From: G963708235 sp963708235
GTDB lineage: Bacteria; Actinomycetota; Acidimicrobiia; Spongiisociales; UBA5794
Reading direction: 5' to 3'
Assembly: GCA_963708235.1 (NCBI GenBank)
Contig: OY970200.1
Location: forward strand, 2,914,001 to 2,978,000
DNA length: 64,000 nucleotides
Made by a program: the position numbers and the translations under genes. The notes below the pieces were generated by a model. It was not told the DNA's origin. It was given only the letters and a program-made list of their open reading frames with translations, and did not search any database. Positions within the stretch are counted from its first letter, which is position 1. Each line of letters begins with the position of its first letter. Of this stretch, positions 34,741 to 43,599 are shown piece after piece.

Positions 34741-34767
34741 CGCCCTCCCGCTTCCGGCGGGAGGGCG
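34741..34767. terminator. Perfect 11-bp hairpin after the repeat array
   Basis: The arms CGCCCTCCCGC and GCGGGAGGGCG pair perfectly around the loop TTCCG. The hairpin immediately follows the 81-bp repeats and may terminate transcription through them. Confidence 0.55.
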
Positions 34768-34847
34768 TCGCCACGTCCGGGACCGGTCAGGCCCCGCCCA
34801 CATGAAGATCCCGACACTCTCCGCCACCTGTCCCCCCGGCGTCCTCT

Positions 34848-35092
34848 CCGGCCCTCCCCTCCTCGGGAGCAGGGTCGGAATACCTCACTGCCACACCGGC
34901 AGGCCCCTCGAACAGCGGGACCAAGGAAGCGCACCCAACACCGCGTCCCTCCCATCCGGCCCTCCCCTCCTCGGGAGAAGGGTCGGAATCCTCACTGCCA
35001 CACCGGCAGGCCCCTCGAACAGCGGGACCAAGGAAGCGCACCCAACACCGCGTCCCTCTCATCGGCCCTCCCCACACCGCGTTCCTTCTCTT
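34848..35092. repeat. 108-bp tandem duplication plus a partial third copy
   Basis: A unit beginning CCGGCCCTCCCCTCCTCGGG at 34848 recurs at 34956 with only a few differences, including GGGAGCAGGG against GGGAGAAGGG. A partial, rearranged third copy starts near 35062. The shared interior includes CACTGCCACACCGGCAGGCC and AACAGCGGGACCAAGGAAGC. No protein-like frame spans it. The 5' part of the unit matches the left hairpin of the dispersed palindromic family found next to it. Confidence 0.85.
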
Positions 35093-35164
35093 CGGCCCTC
35101 CCCTCCTCGGGAGGAGGGGTGGCTGCGGACGCCTTGCGGACGCAGACGGGGCGGAGCGCGACGC
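35093..35164. repeat. Dispersed palindromic element, copy A
   Basis: Copy A has the order CGGCCCTCCCC-TCCTCGGGAGGA-GGGG hairpin, then TGGCTGCGGACGCCTTGCGG with CGCAGACGGGGCGGAGCGCG. The same two-hairpin order is seen at 39881-39952, 47181-47247 (partly diverged), 57401-57469 and 57518-57613 (the last two inverted). All copies are intergenic. Confidence 0.8.
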
Positions 35165-35420
35165 CGAGGTCCGCAAGCTCGAAGTGTCGCCGACATCCTG
35201 CCCCTTCAGCGTCGCACGGCTCCCGGCAACTCGCCCCGCACACGACAGATCAGCCTCGGGGACGTCAACCTCGAAGGTCGACGAATCCCACGTCGCGGCG
35301 TGTTGTCCGGGTGCGCCGCGTGGTCGGGTTGCGTTGCGACGCACGACCGCACGCCTGCCGGGGGCGTCGACGAACCGGGATGCGGCACGGAGCGCCGGTG
35401 GGTACGCTCGGTGAACCACC

Positions 35421-36765
35421 ATGGATCATCGGCCCCCTCCCCCCACCCCGATCGGTCGGCCCGCGCCCCGGCGGGGGCTCACCACGGTCGCCGCCTTCGT
35501 CCTGGTCGGATCACTCACCGCCTGTGCGACGACAGCCGCCGAACCTTCCGCTCCGGCCACGACCATATTGGCAACGGAACCCACCGCAACACCCATCACC
35601 GGACCCACCACCGGGGCGGAGACGGTTGGCCCGGTGTTCTTCGACCGTTCGGTCGTCCACGAGATCTCGGCGGTCTTCGACGACGCCGACTATCGGGCGA
35701 TGCTCGACACCTACATCGCGACCGGCGACAAGGAGTGGATCGAGGCGACGGTCACCATCGACGGTGTCGACCTACCAGCGGGTGGGAATCCGCCTCAAGG
35801 GCAACTCCTCGCTGCGCGGCGGTGCTGCGGCGATGCGTGCCGCCGGTTCGGACGCCACCGTGCGGCCCCGATGCACCCGAACACCCTCCCCTGGCTGATC
35901 CGCTCGACGAGTTCGTCGAGGACCAGAGCATCACGGGCGTGATCGATCTGGTGGTCCGGTCCAACACCTCGGCGACCGCACTCAACGAGGCGGTGGCGCT
36001 CGAGCTGTTGGAGGTGGCCGGCGTTGCCTCGGACAGAAGGCGGTCGCCACCGGCCTTCAGCGTCAACGGCAGCGACCCGGTGCTGCGGCTGGTGATCGAG
36101 CATCCCGACGACGTGTGGATGGCCGAGGCAGCTCGACGCCGGCGGCGCCCTGTACAAGGCGGAGAGCGGACGGCGACTAGAGCTACCGCGGCGACGACCC
36201 CGACGCCTACGACGAGGTCTTCGACCAGGAGGCCGGCGACGACAACGCCGACCTCACCCCGCTGATCGACCTCCTCGAGTTCATCAACACCAGCCGACGA
36301 CGCGACGTTCGCCGCCGAGCTACCGAGAGCGGCTGGACGTCGACGCGTTCGCCACCTACCTGGCGGTGCAGGAGCTCTGGTCGCGAACTTCGACGACATC
36401 GACGGACCGCGGCAACAACTCGTACCTGTACTACGACGCCGGAGACCGAGCAGTTCACCGTGGTCGCCTGGGACCACAACCTCGCCTTCGGTGCGTTCGG
36501 CGCCCTTCCCCCCGGCAGCGGCCCCGGTGCGCTGGGGGGTTCGAACATCCTCGCCGACCGCTTCCACTCCGAACCGGCGTTCGAGTCCCGCTACCAGGAC
36601 GCCCTGACCGACCTTCGGGTGCGGTTCTACGACGACGGCGCCGCCACCGAGATCCTGGATCACTGGGTGACCCTGCTCCAAGCCGAGGCCAACCACCTCG
36701 TCGATCCGGGAGTGGTCGCCGATGACGCTGCCGCCATCACCCCCTACTTCGGCATCGGCCCCTGA
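35421..36765 (+). pseudogene. CotH-kinase-family lipoprotein gene with multiple frameshifts
   Basis: The ATG start is followed by a lipoprotein signal (AAFVLVGSLTAC, lipobox LTAC near residue 35) and a Thr/Ala linker. CotH-family segments then appear in successive different frames. The order is VHEISAVFDDADYRAMLDTYI and WIEATVTIDGV, then YQRVGIRLKGNSSLRG (frame change near 35790), then PLDEFVEDQSITGVIDLVVRSN (near 35880). The remainder is GDDPDAYDEVFDQEAGDDNADLTPLIDLLEFIN, LDVDAFATYLAVQEL and FTVVAWDHNLAFGAFG, ending YFGIGP. At least six single-base indels are needed, clustered mainly at 36130-36445. CotH proteins are kinase-like and often extracellular in actinobacteria. Coding character persists between breaks, so either the assembly is poor here or decay is recent. 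Confidence 0.78.
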
Positions 36766-36878
36766 ATCCGCCGGGAGGGCCCACCCATCCGTTGCGGCGG
36801 TCCGGGAAGCCACCGCCCGCAAGTTCTTCCAGCGCCCCATGACCCGCCGCGCTCGACAAGAGCCCGTCTGGTGATACC

Positions 36879-36895
36879 ATACCCCCCTAGAGTAT
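36879..36895 (+). promoter_or_regulatory. CsoR operator overlapping the -10 box
   Basis: ATACCCCCCTAGAGTAT is an imperfect palindrome of the AT-C/G-rich type bound by CsoR repressors. It contains a TAGAGT -10-like box (36888-36893), 25 bp before the csoR start, so binding would shut off the copper operon until Cu(I) arrives. Confidence 0.65.
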
Positions 36896-36912
36896 TTGCC
36901 AGAGGAGGACGC

Positions 36913-37197
36913 ATGCACGGGTACACGATGAACAAGGATGCCTACCTCAAGCGGCTGGCCCGCATCGAAGGTCAGGTGCGAGGTTTGCAGCGGATGGTCA
37001 CCGAGGACACCTACTGCATCGACGTCCTCACCCAGGTCAACGCCGCTTCCGCCGCGTTGAAGGGGGTCGCCGTAGGACTACTGGACGAACACGTGCGTCA
37101 CTGTGTTCGCCAGGCCACCGAGGCCGGGGACGGTGCCGGGGCCGACGAGATGATCACCGAGGCCACCCGGGCCATCGAGCGGCTGGTCCGGTCATGA
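36913..37197 (+). CDS. csoR: CsoR-family copper-sensing repressor
   Basis: This is a 94-residue all-helical repressor. The core YLKRLARIEGQVRGLQRMVTEDTYCIDVLTQVNAA matches CsoR/RcnR proteins. The metal ligands fit the Cu(I) C-H-C set: Cys35, His60 and Cys64 (HVRHC). This favours copper over nickel or formaldehyde sensing. The ATG at 36913 has AGAGGAGGA upstream; an operator-like palindrome sits just before it. The stop overlaps the start of the copper ATPase (ATGA). The family and likely metal are well supported by the ligand pattern and neighbour. Confidence 0.9.
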   Translation: MHGYTMNKDAYLKRLARIEGQVRGLQRMVTEDTYCIDVLTQVNAASAALKGVAVGLLDEHVRHCVRQATEAGDGAGADEMITEATRAIERLVRS

Positions 37198-39212
37198 ACC
37201 ACGATCACGGGGCCGGCCATGGGGCCGGCCCCGACGATGGTCACGACCAACATGCCGGCCACAGCGTTGAGATGTTCCGCAACCGCTTCTGGATCTCGCT
37301 GGTGCTGACCCTTCCTGTCGTGTTCTTCTCGGAGATGGTCCAGGACTGGTTCGGCTACACCGCCCCCGCCGTCCCCGGGTCGGATTGGATCGCTCCGGTG
37401 CTCGGCACCGTGATCTTCGTCTACGGCGGGACCCCCTTCCTGGTCGGCGCCGTCGCCGAGATCCGCAGCCGTCAGCCGGGCATGATGCTGCTGATCGCAA
37501 TGGCGATCACCGTCGCCTTCACCGCTTCGATGGCGACCAGCCTCGGGTGGTTCGACCTCGAGTTCTGGTGGGAGCTGGCGGCGTTGATCACCATCATGCT
37601 GCTGGGACACTGGCTGGAGATGCGAGCCATCGGGCAGGCGCGTGGCGCCCTGACGGCACTGGCCGAACTGCTCCCCGACATCGCCGAGCGAGTCGTCGGC
37701 GACGGGACGGAGACGGTGCCGATCACCGTCCTCAGCGTCGGTGACGTGGTGCTGGTCCGCCCTGGGGGGAGGATCCCGGCCGATGGGACGATCCGTTCCG
37801 GTGTGGTCGAACTCGACGAGTCCATGGTCACCGGCGAATCCCGGCCGGTGGAGCGCGGCCCGGGTGATCCCGTGGTGGCGGGGACGGTGGCTACCGACAC
37901 CTCGGTGCGGATCACCGTCGAGGCATTGGGGGACGACACGGCGCTGGCAGGGATCCAGCGGCTGGTGACGCAGGCACAGGAGTCGCAGTCCCGGGCGCAG
38001 GTGCTCGCCGATCGTGCCGCCGCCCTGTTGTTCTACGTGGCTATCGGCGCCGCCCTCGTCACGGTGTTTGCCTGGCTGGCGGTGGGCCAACCCGACGAGG
38101 CGGTCGTCCGCACCGTGGCGGTTCTCGTGATCGCCTGTCCCCACGCCCTGGGTCTGGCCATTCCCCTGGTGATCGCCATCTCCACCTCGATGGCGGCACG
38201 CAGCGGAATCCTCGTCAAGGATCGTCTCGCCCTGGAACGGATGCGAAACATCGATGTGGTCCTGTTCGACAAGACGGGAACCCTGACCAGGGGACGTCAC
38301 CGGGTTCACGACGTGTTCGCTGCCAACGGGGACGGCGATGCGCTGCTGGCGACCGCCGCTGCCGCAGAGTCCGAGTCCGAACACCCACTGGCGCGAGCCA
38401 TCGTTGCCGCAGCCGGAGCGCGGGGCGAGGTGTCCACGGCCACCGGGTTCAAGGCGATGAGCGGGCGCGGTGTCGAGGCCACCGTCGGCGGGTCGGAGGT
38501 GGCGGTCGGTGGCCCGGCGCTGTTGCGGGAGCGCCAGCTCGAGGTGCCGGCGGCGATCGCCCAGGCGGCAGAGCCGTGGAAAGAGCGCGGGGCGGCGGTG
38601 CTCTATGTCGTCGTCGACGGCCACGTCTCCGGAGCGTTGTCGCTGGAGGACGAGATCCGGCCCGAGTCGCACCAGGCAGTCGAACGACTGCACCGACTCG
38701 GGGTCCGGGTCGCTCTGATCACCGGCGACGCCCGGCAGGTGGCGGAGTCGGTCGCCGCCGAGTTGGGCATCGACCAGGTTCTTGCCGAGGTGCTGCCCGG
38801 GGACAAACATGCGGAGGTGGCGACGCTTCAGAAGGAAGGCCTGCGGGTGGCGATGGTCGGCGACGGGGTCAACGACGCCCCGGCACTGGCCCAGGCCGAT
38901 GTCGGGATCGCCATCGGCGCCGGGACCGATGTCGCCATCGAATCCGCCGGCATCGTGTTGGCGTCCGACGACCCGAGAGGGGTGGTCGGCATCCGCCGTC
39001 TGTCGCAGGCCGGCCACCGCAAGATGGTGCAGAACCTGGCCTGGGCCACCGGCTACAACGTCCTGGCGATCCCTCTGGCGGCGGGGGCGCTGGCCTGGGC
39101 CGGGGTGGTACTGGCGCCGGCGATGGCGGCGGCGTTGATGAGCGTCTCCACCGTGGTGGTGGCGGTCAATGCGCAGTTCCTCCGCCGAGTCGACCTGAGC
39201 CCGGGTCGATGA
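37194..39212 (+). CDS. copB: P1B-type copper-exporting ATPase, CPH class (CopB-like)
   Basis: This is a 672-residue heavy-metal P-type ATPase. A His-rich N-terminus (about residues 1-25, HDHGAGHGAG...HDQHAGH) replaces the usual Cys-x-x-Cys domain. Transmembrane helices follow, then the actuator motif ESMVTGESRPV and the transport-site motif ACPHALGLAIP (about 313-323). The phosphorylation motif DKTGTLTRG lies at about 360, then the nucleotide motif SEHPLA and the hinge GDGVNDAPALAQADVGIAIG (about 556). CPH marks the P1B-3/CopB group, described as exporting Cu(II) or Cu(I). CsoR overlaps upstream and a cytochrome c overlaps downstream, so the three form one copper-responsive operon. Confidence 0.88.
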   Translation: MNHDHGAGHGAGPDDGHDQHAGHSVEMFRNRFWISLVLTLPVVFFSEMVQDWFGYTAPAVPGSDWIAPVLGTVIFVYGGTPFLVGAVAEIRSRQPGMMLLIAMAITVAFTASMATSLGWFDLEFWWELAALITIMLLGHWLEMRAIGQARGALTALAELLPDIAERVVGDGTETVPITVLSVGDVVLVRPGGRIPADGTIRSGVVELDESMVTGESRPVERGPGDPVVAGTVATDTSVRITVEALGDDTALAGIQRLVTQAQESQSRAQVLADRAAALLFYVAIGAALVTVFAWLAVGQPDEAVVRTVAVLVIACPHALGLAIPLVIAISTSMAARSGILVKDRLALERMRNIDVVLFDKTGTLTRGRHRVHDVFAANGDGDALLATAAAAESESEHPLARAIVAAAGARGEVSTATGFKAMSGRGVEATVGGSEVAVGGPALLRERQLEVPAAIAQAAEPWKERGAAVLYVVVDGHVSGALSLEDEIRPESHQAVERLHRLGVRVALITGDARQVAESVAAELGIDQVLAEVLPGDKHAEVATLQKEGLRVAMVGDGVNDAPALAQADVGIAIGAGTDVAIESAGIVLASDDPRGVVGIRRLSQAGHRKMVQNLAWATGYNVLAIPLAAGALAWAGVVLAPAMAAALMSVSTVVVAVNAQFLRRVDLSPGR

Positions 39213-39652
39213 GCTGGTCACGCCGGTGGGCGGCCATCGTCGGTCTCGTGGTTTCGCTTACGACCCTGGTGGGTTGTGGTGGTTCCTCTGACGAGGCGGA
39301 GCGCGGATTCTCCCGGCAGGTGGGCGGGCCGACGCTCGAGTTCGATGTCCCGGAGCAGGATCCGGAGATGGTGGAGGTTGGGTCGGGGCTCTTCGCCGCC
39401 AACTGTGCCGGCTGTCACGGGGCCGATGTGCGTGGCACCGACCTCGGACCGTCGTTGTTGTCGGAGGTCTACGAACCCGGTCACCACGCCGACGGCGCCT
39501 TCCAGGTGGCGGTTCAGCGTGGGGTGCGGGCGCACCACTGGGAGTTCGGCGACATGCCCCCCATCCCCGGTCTCTCCCCCGACGACGTGGCAACGATCAC
39601 CGCATTCATCCGCGACCAGCAACGCACCGAAGGCTTCGAGCCGTACGGCTGA
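39209..39652 (+). CDS. Lipoprotein mono-heme cytochrome c
   Basis: This is a 147-residue exported cytochrome c. The lipoprotein signal LVVSLTTLVGC gives a lipidated Cys at about residue 23. The heme-binding CAGCH lies at 66-70, and the likely axial Met at 116 in GDMPPIPGLS. The last part, LSPDDVATITAFIRDQQ, is the standard C-terminal helix. The start overlaps the ATPase stop (ATGA). A membrane-tethered electron carrier in a copper export operon might accept electrons from a periplasmic-side copper oxidase or help supply copper to a terminal oxidase; this is inference. No oxidase subunits are adjacent. Confidence 0.82.
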   Translation: MSWSRRWAAIVGLVVSLTTLVGCGGSSDEAERGFSRQVGGPTLEFDVPEQDPEMVEVGSGLFAANCAGCHGADVRGTDLGPSLLSEVYEPGHHADGAFQVAVQRGVRAHHWEFGDMPPIPGLSPDDVATITAFIRDQQRTEGFEPYG

Positions 39653-40026
39653 GCGCGCCCCCGCAATTCCGCATCGCAAGGGGCACCCCTCTGGCCCCCC
39701 GCCGCGGGTCGAGGTACCGAGTCTTGGCTGGCCCCCTCGCCCTGGGGGCGCCCCCATGGATGTCAAGCGGGGCTTTCGAAGAGTCAACGGGTGCCGCAGC
39801 GACCGACCGCGAGACGTGCTGTCTCCTTTCCTGACCTTCCCCGCCCCGGGGGGACGTGTCGAGCGGGAAGACCTTCTCTCTGGCCCTCCCCACCCCGGGG
39901 GGGTGGGGTGGCTGCCGACGCTTCGCGGCGGCAGACGGGGCGGGGCGCGGCGTCAAAGTCCGCCCACGAGCAGTTCCGAACGGCAGCCCCACCCGGTTCG
40001 GTCTGAGCCCCGGCCGGAGCGAGGCC
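39653..40026. other. Gap with hairpins and a palindromic element, no gene
   Basis: The gap is very GC-rich. A hairpin with arms GCCCCC (39731-39736) and GGGGGC (39744-39749) may terminate the copper operon. Copy B of the dispersed palindromic family occupies 39881-39952. No convincing reading frame was seen. Confidence 0.5.
39881..39952. repeat. Dispersed palindromic element, copy B
   Basis: TGGCCCTCCCC-ACCCCGGGGGGGT-GGGG is followed by TGGCTGCCGACGCTTCGCGG and CGGCAGACGGGGCGGGGCGC. It has the same two-hairpin order as copy A, with compensating changes in the second stem (GCTGCCG with CGGCAG). Confidence 0.8.
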
Positions 40027-42378
40027 TCAGTCGGCAGTAGCTTCGCCCAGGGATCGCAGCCAGTCGAGATCGAACCTGGCGACCCGTTCGGGTCCGTCGG
40101 GAAGCCTGGCGGCGAGAGAGGGAAGCACGTCGTGTTCCCAGATGAGCCGAACCCGTTCCTCGTCGAGGTCGGACCGCAAAAAGGGGCTCGGGGGGATGGC
40201 GAGGTCGGGGTCGTCGACCACGGCGTTGGCCCGATCGACGACATCGGCAACCCATTCCATCTCGGGTTGGTGGGCCTCCAGGTAGCGGCGGAGCAACCCC
40301 GCAACGGGAGGCTCGTCGGGACGTAGGGAAACGAAGGAGAAGCGGCGCCGCTGGACCGGATCGAAGGGGGCGTCCGGTCGGTCGGGGCCGGTCATGGTGG
40401 CGATGATCCACAGGTTCCCGGGAAGGGCGAATGTGCTCTCCGAGTACCTGAGGGTGATCTCCTCGTTGCGGTACTCGAGCAGGAAATCCAGCTCACCGAA
40501 TACCTGGGCGATGTCGGCCCGGTCAATCTCGTCGACGACGAGAACAAAAGTCGCCTCGGGATGTTGCGTCGCACGGATGGCCAGCCGCTTCAGCGGGCCG
40601 TCCCGGAGCTGGAGCCCCGACTGGCCCGGCGAGGGCCGGTACCCCTCGACGAAGTCGTCGTAGCCATACGACGGGTGGAACTGCACCATCGCCATGGCGC
40701 CATTTCCGGTGGTGAGATGCCGAGCCAGGTTGCGGGCGAGGTGGGTCTTGCCGGTACCGGGGGGTCCGTGGAGGATGATCTGTCTGCGGTCGGCGAGCAG
40801 CCGGGTGATCCGTTTCATCCAGGTGCGGTCCAACATCAACTCGTCGGCGAGGTCGTCGAGACTGACGGCCGCCGCTACCGCCACCGCCGGATCCGCCTCC
40901 TCGCCTCGAGGCTCCGCCGAGACCTCCCCGCGGTATCGGGCCAGGGCCGCACCTTCGTCGGCGGGGAGATAGCGGATGCCGACCAGGTCATCGACGGGGG
41001 TCTTCACCACCGCCTCCAGGGTCGCCTGGGCGTGGAGCCGATCGGGAAGTTCGAGACCGCGGGCCGACATCTCGTCCGCCATCCGGTCCAGGAAGTCGAT
41101 CGCATGTTGATAGACGGCGGCGCCGGTCGCACCCGGCGGCGGGGACTCGACACCGGTGAGAGCGAAGGCCGCCTCGTAGGTCCGGGAGCGGAAGATCGGA
41201 TAAGACCTTGGATCGATTGCCATCAGGAGGAACGACGCCAGGGTGACACCGGGACCCTTCCTTACCTCGTCGGGAACGGCGGCGACGAACCCGTCGATCC
41301 GGTCCACCGGTGAGCCGGGTTCGCTCCACAGCACCCGCAGCGCCGTCTCGGCGGCGTCCGGATCGCTCTCGACCCACTTCAGGAACCGATCGTCGCCCTG
41401 CCGGGGAGTCAGGTTTTCGTTGCCGGTGAGCGCCGCCTCGAGGAGGTCGTGCCATGGCTCGCCCTCGATCAGAGCGCGGCGAGCGGCGGCGACCCGGTCG
41501 GCGGCAGTGAGCTTGTCGTCGATCTCGTCGTGGGCGAACCCAGGAAGCCGGCGGAGACGCCCGGCCCAGTGGACGAACCGGCCCCACCCGGTGGTGTCCG
41601 GTTGCCACTGCTCGATGATCCCCGGGTCATGGAAGCTGAACTGTGGTCCGTGCTCGTCGGTGAGGGCGAAGCGGATCTGGAGAAGCTGGTGATCGAGGTC
41701 GTCGCTGGGTTCGGTCACATGTGCGGCGAAGGTGGCGACGATCCGTTGCCGGGCGCCCGGCGACAGGATCGACTCGAACGTATCGGGATGGACCAGGTGG
41801 TGGAGTGCCAACCGCTGTGCCGTGGCGCCGTCATCGGGCACCCGGTCCAGCCAGTGCCGGAAGACCCACGGGTCGCCGACCACTCGTTGCTGTTCGACGT
41901 CGGGGACCCGCTTCCAGGTGCGCACCACCTCGATGAGATAGCCGACCTGTGCCGCCCGGGAGGTGTGGAACCCACTCGGAGTGTCGGTAGGCCCATCGTC
42001 GAGCGCCATGGCGACGTCGGACGGGAGGTCGACAAGCTGGGGCGACCAGCCCAGCACCGTCTGGATCGTCTCGATCTTGCGCTCCCCGCTGATCGACGTG
42101 GCGGCGGCGATCAGGAAATGAATCGCCAGCACCTCACCCATGAGGTGGATCGCTTCCGGCGAGGCTCCGTCGAGCTGTCGTCGGAGTGTGGCCAGGAATT
42201 CGTCGCCGCCGGGCTCGGGGCTCTCGACGACCAGGTGATGGAGTTCGTCGAGGGTCGCCGCCGTCCAGATCTCGGTCACGGGAGCGAACAGCGAGTCGTC
42301 CTCTCGCAACGCCACATCGACCCACCGCTCGGCAATGGCATACACCTCGTCGGCGTGCGGCTCCTGCGATCTGGCCAT
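40027..42378 (-). CDS. McrB-like AAA+ ATPase without McrC
   Basis: This is a 783-residue protein. About the first 500 residues are a helical region I do not recognise; it includes SFLLMAIDPRSYPIFRSRTYEAAF, as seen in McrB-like N-terminal regions. The C-terminal AAA+ domain is McrB-type. Walker A GPPGTGKTH lies near 536. MVQFHPSYGYDDFVEGYRP, a hallmark of the family, follows. Walker B VLVVDEIDRAD lies near 612, then ELDFLLEYRN and IATMTGPDRPDAPFDPVQRRRFSF. In McrB the last motif reads TMNTADRS; here it is TMTGPDRP, so the sensor Asn and the GTP-selecting NTAD signature are changed. No McrC nuclease gene lies next to it. A defence or regulated-disassembly ATPase is possible, but its role is not established. 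Confidence 0.75.
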   Translation of the reverse strand: MARSQEPHADEVYAIAERWVDVALREDDSLFAPVTEIWTAATLDELHHLVVESPEPGGDEFLATLRRQLDGASPEAIHLMGEVLAIHFLIAAATSISGERKIETIQTVLGWSPQLVDLPSDVAMALDDGPTDTPSGFHTSRAAQVGYLIEVVRTWKRVPDVEQQRVVGDPWVFRHWLDRVPDDGATAQRLALHHLVHPDTFESILSPGARQRIVATFAAHVTEPSDDLDHQLLQIRFALTDEHGPQFSFHDPGIIEQWQPDTTGWGRFVHWAGRLRRLPGFAHDEIDDKLTAADRVAAARRALIEGEPWHDLLEAALTGNENLTPRQGDDRFLKWVESDPDAAETALRVLWSEPGSPVDRIDGFVAAVPDEVRKGPGVTLASFLLMAIDPRSYPIFRSRTYEAAFALTGVESPPPGATGAAVYQHAIDFLDRMADEMSARGLELPDRLHAQATLEAVVKTPVDDLVGIRYLPADEGAALARYRGEVSAEPRGEEADPAVAVAAAVSLDDLADELMLDRTWMKRITRLLADRRQIILHGPPGTGKTHLARNLARHLTTGNGAMAMVQFHPSYGYDDFVEGYRPSPGQSGLQLRDGPLKRLAIRATQHPEATFVLVVDEIDRADIAQVFGELDFLLEYRNEEITLRYSESTFALPGNLWIIATMTGPDRPDAPFDPVQRRRFSFVSLRPDEPPVAGLLRRYLEAHQPEMEWVADVVDRANAVVDDPDLAIPPSPFLRSDLDEERVRLIWEHDVLPSLAARLPDGPERVARFDLDWLRSLGEATAD

Positions 42379-42886
42379 TCCCCGAACCCTTCTGCGTCGT
42401 CAGCGGTCGACCACGAGGGCGTGGTCCCAACGGTGCACGATACTCATCACCCACTCCCGGCCCATTTGCGGGGAGGTGCCGCTCGTGGTTCGTAATTCTC
42501 CGTGGAGAACGCGGTTTGGGGAAACCAGGTCAGGTCGGGGCACGCCGCGATGGTGGCAGCTCGAAGCGGCCCCTTCGCCACCCCCGAAGGGGGCGTCGAC
42601 ACACATCGGCAACACCGAGTCGGAAGCTCGGAGCGTGGCAGGACACTTGGATCACCGTGGTTGGGGGAGTCCACCGGATGTCCCTACAACAGCGCCGGCG
42701 GCTGTCGAGTCTCCGTCGCCTTTGCAACCGAGCGGGACCCCCGGATAGGCGAGACCGCAGAAGCCAGGATGTGGTGGATGGTCGACAGCGCTGAAGCCGA
42801 TCAGCTCATTCTGATCCTCGGTCGCAACGAGACGCGCCACTATGTCTCGCTGACCCCGACAGATTGACCGGACTTCGGTAGCGCTT
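42379..42886. other. 508-bp gap, possible small-ORF remnant
   Basis: The only protein-like stretch is the end of a + frame stopping at 42867 (ARMWWMVDSAEADQLILILG). It lacks a plausible start or ribosome-binding site and is too short to judge. No hairpin of note or RNA gene was seen. Confidence 0.4.
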
Positions 42887-43276
42887 TCAGAGAAGCTCGA
42901 TCACTGCCGAATGGCCTGGCGACCGGGCCAGACGCCCGTCGGTGGTGACAAGCGGGGTCTCGAGAGTCTCGCTCAGGGCGACGAACACCGCGTCGTAGGC
43001 GGTGAGGTTCTCCCGGAGCTGCCAGATGCGGTCCGCCAGGGCATGATGCGGGTAGCGGACGATGGCGAGGTCGGCGAAGTCGGTCCTGGCGTCAGCCGCC
43101 CGGTCGGCGCTCAAGGCACCCGAGGTGGTCAACCGCCGCAGCACATGGAGGAACTCCACGTCGATGAGGTGCGGCGCATGAAGGTCTCCGTCGTCGGCGA
43201 TGCGTCGACGGAGCGGAACGTTGGCGGGTACCACGACCAGCGCCGAGACGACTGCCGAGGTGTCCACCACGATCAC
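42887..43276 (-). CDS. VapC-type PIN-domain toxin
   Basis: This is a 129-residue PIN RNase toxin. IVVDTSAVVSAL carries the first Asp. HLIDVEFLHVLRRL provides Asp/Glu, LTAYDAVFVALSETL the third acidic residue, and LVTTDGRLAR the fourth. The GTG start at 43276 overlaps the stop of its antitoxin (GTGA). The long open frame upstream is not needed. The module is divergent from another complete TA pair only about 90 bp away. Confidence 0.85.
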   Translation of the reverse strand: MIVVDTSAVVSALVVVPANVPLRRRIADDGDLHAPHLIDVEFLHVLRRLTTSGALSADRAADARTDFADLAIVRYPHHALADRIWQLRENLTAYDAVFVALSETLETPLVTTDGRLARSPGHSAVIELL

Positions 43277-43512
43277 GGGCGAGATCGGCCTTCCCGAACC
43301 GCGGCCACCACGGATGCCTGGTCGGCTCCCCCATGGCGTGCTGCGGCACGGGCGAGCACATCGGCGACCGGCGGGTGCTCGGCCAACCTCACCAGCTCGC
43401 CCAGCAGGTAGTCGGACAACGAGATACCCGCCCGCGCCGCCCGCTGGCGAATAGTGCGATGGATGTCCTCGGGAACGTTGCGGATCTGTACGGACTTGGT
43501 CATCACCGACAT
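43273..43512 (-). CDS. FitA/VapB-like ribbon-helix-helix antitoxin
   Basis: This is a 79-residue antitoxin. KSVQIRNVPEDIHRTIRQRAARAGISLSDYLLGELVRLAE is the FitA-type ribbon-helix-helix domain, followed by a flexible toxin-binding tail. ATG 43512 is chosen for the GGGG tract seven bases upstream. ATG 43503 is also possible. It overlaps the PIN gene and faces a second antitoxin gene across an 87-bp shared promoter region. Confidence 0.8.
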   Translation of the reverse strand: MSVMTKSVQIRNVPEDIHRTIRQRAARAGISLSDYLLGELVRLAEHPPVADVLARAAARHGGADQASVVAAVREGRSRP

Positions 43513-43587
43513 CGTACACCCCATCTGCATGAAACACACCGGATTCGCATGCAACCGGCAAGTGATGTATACGTCAGGGCGATGCTG

Positions 43588-43593
43588 TAAGAT
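43588..43593 (+). promoter_or_regulatory. Possible leaderless -10 box TAAGAT
   Basis: TAAGAT ends six bases before the antitoxin ATG at 43600, where no Shine-Dalgarno is present. The spacing puts the transcript start at the ATG itself, so a leaderless mRNA is likely. No good -35 was found. Confidence 0.4.
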
Positions 43594-43599
43594 CCTCCG

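Noticed and set aside
39653..40026. An McrC gene downstream of the McrB-like ATPase
   Set aside because: Only repeats and hairpins fill the gap; no nuclease-like frame was found on either strand.
42502..42867. A 121-codon frame ending ILGRNETRHYVSLTPTD
   Set aside because: Only the last 30 residues look protein-like; there is no ribosome-binding site and no recognisable family.
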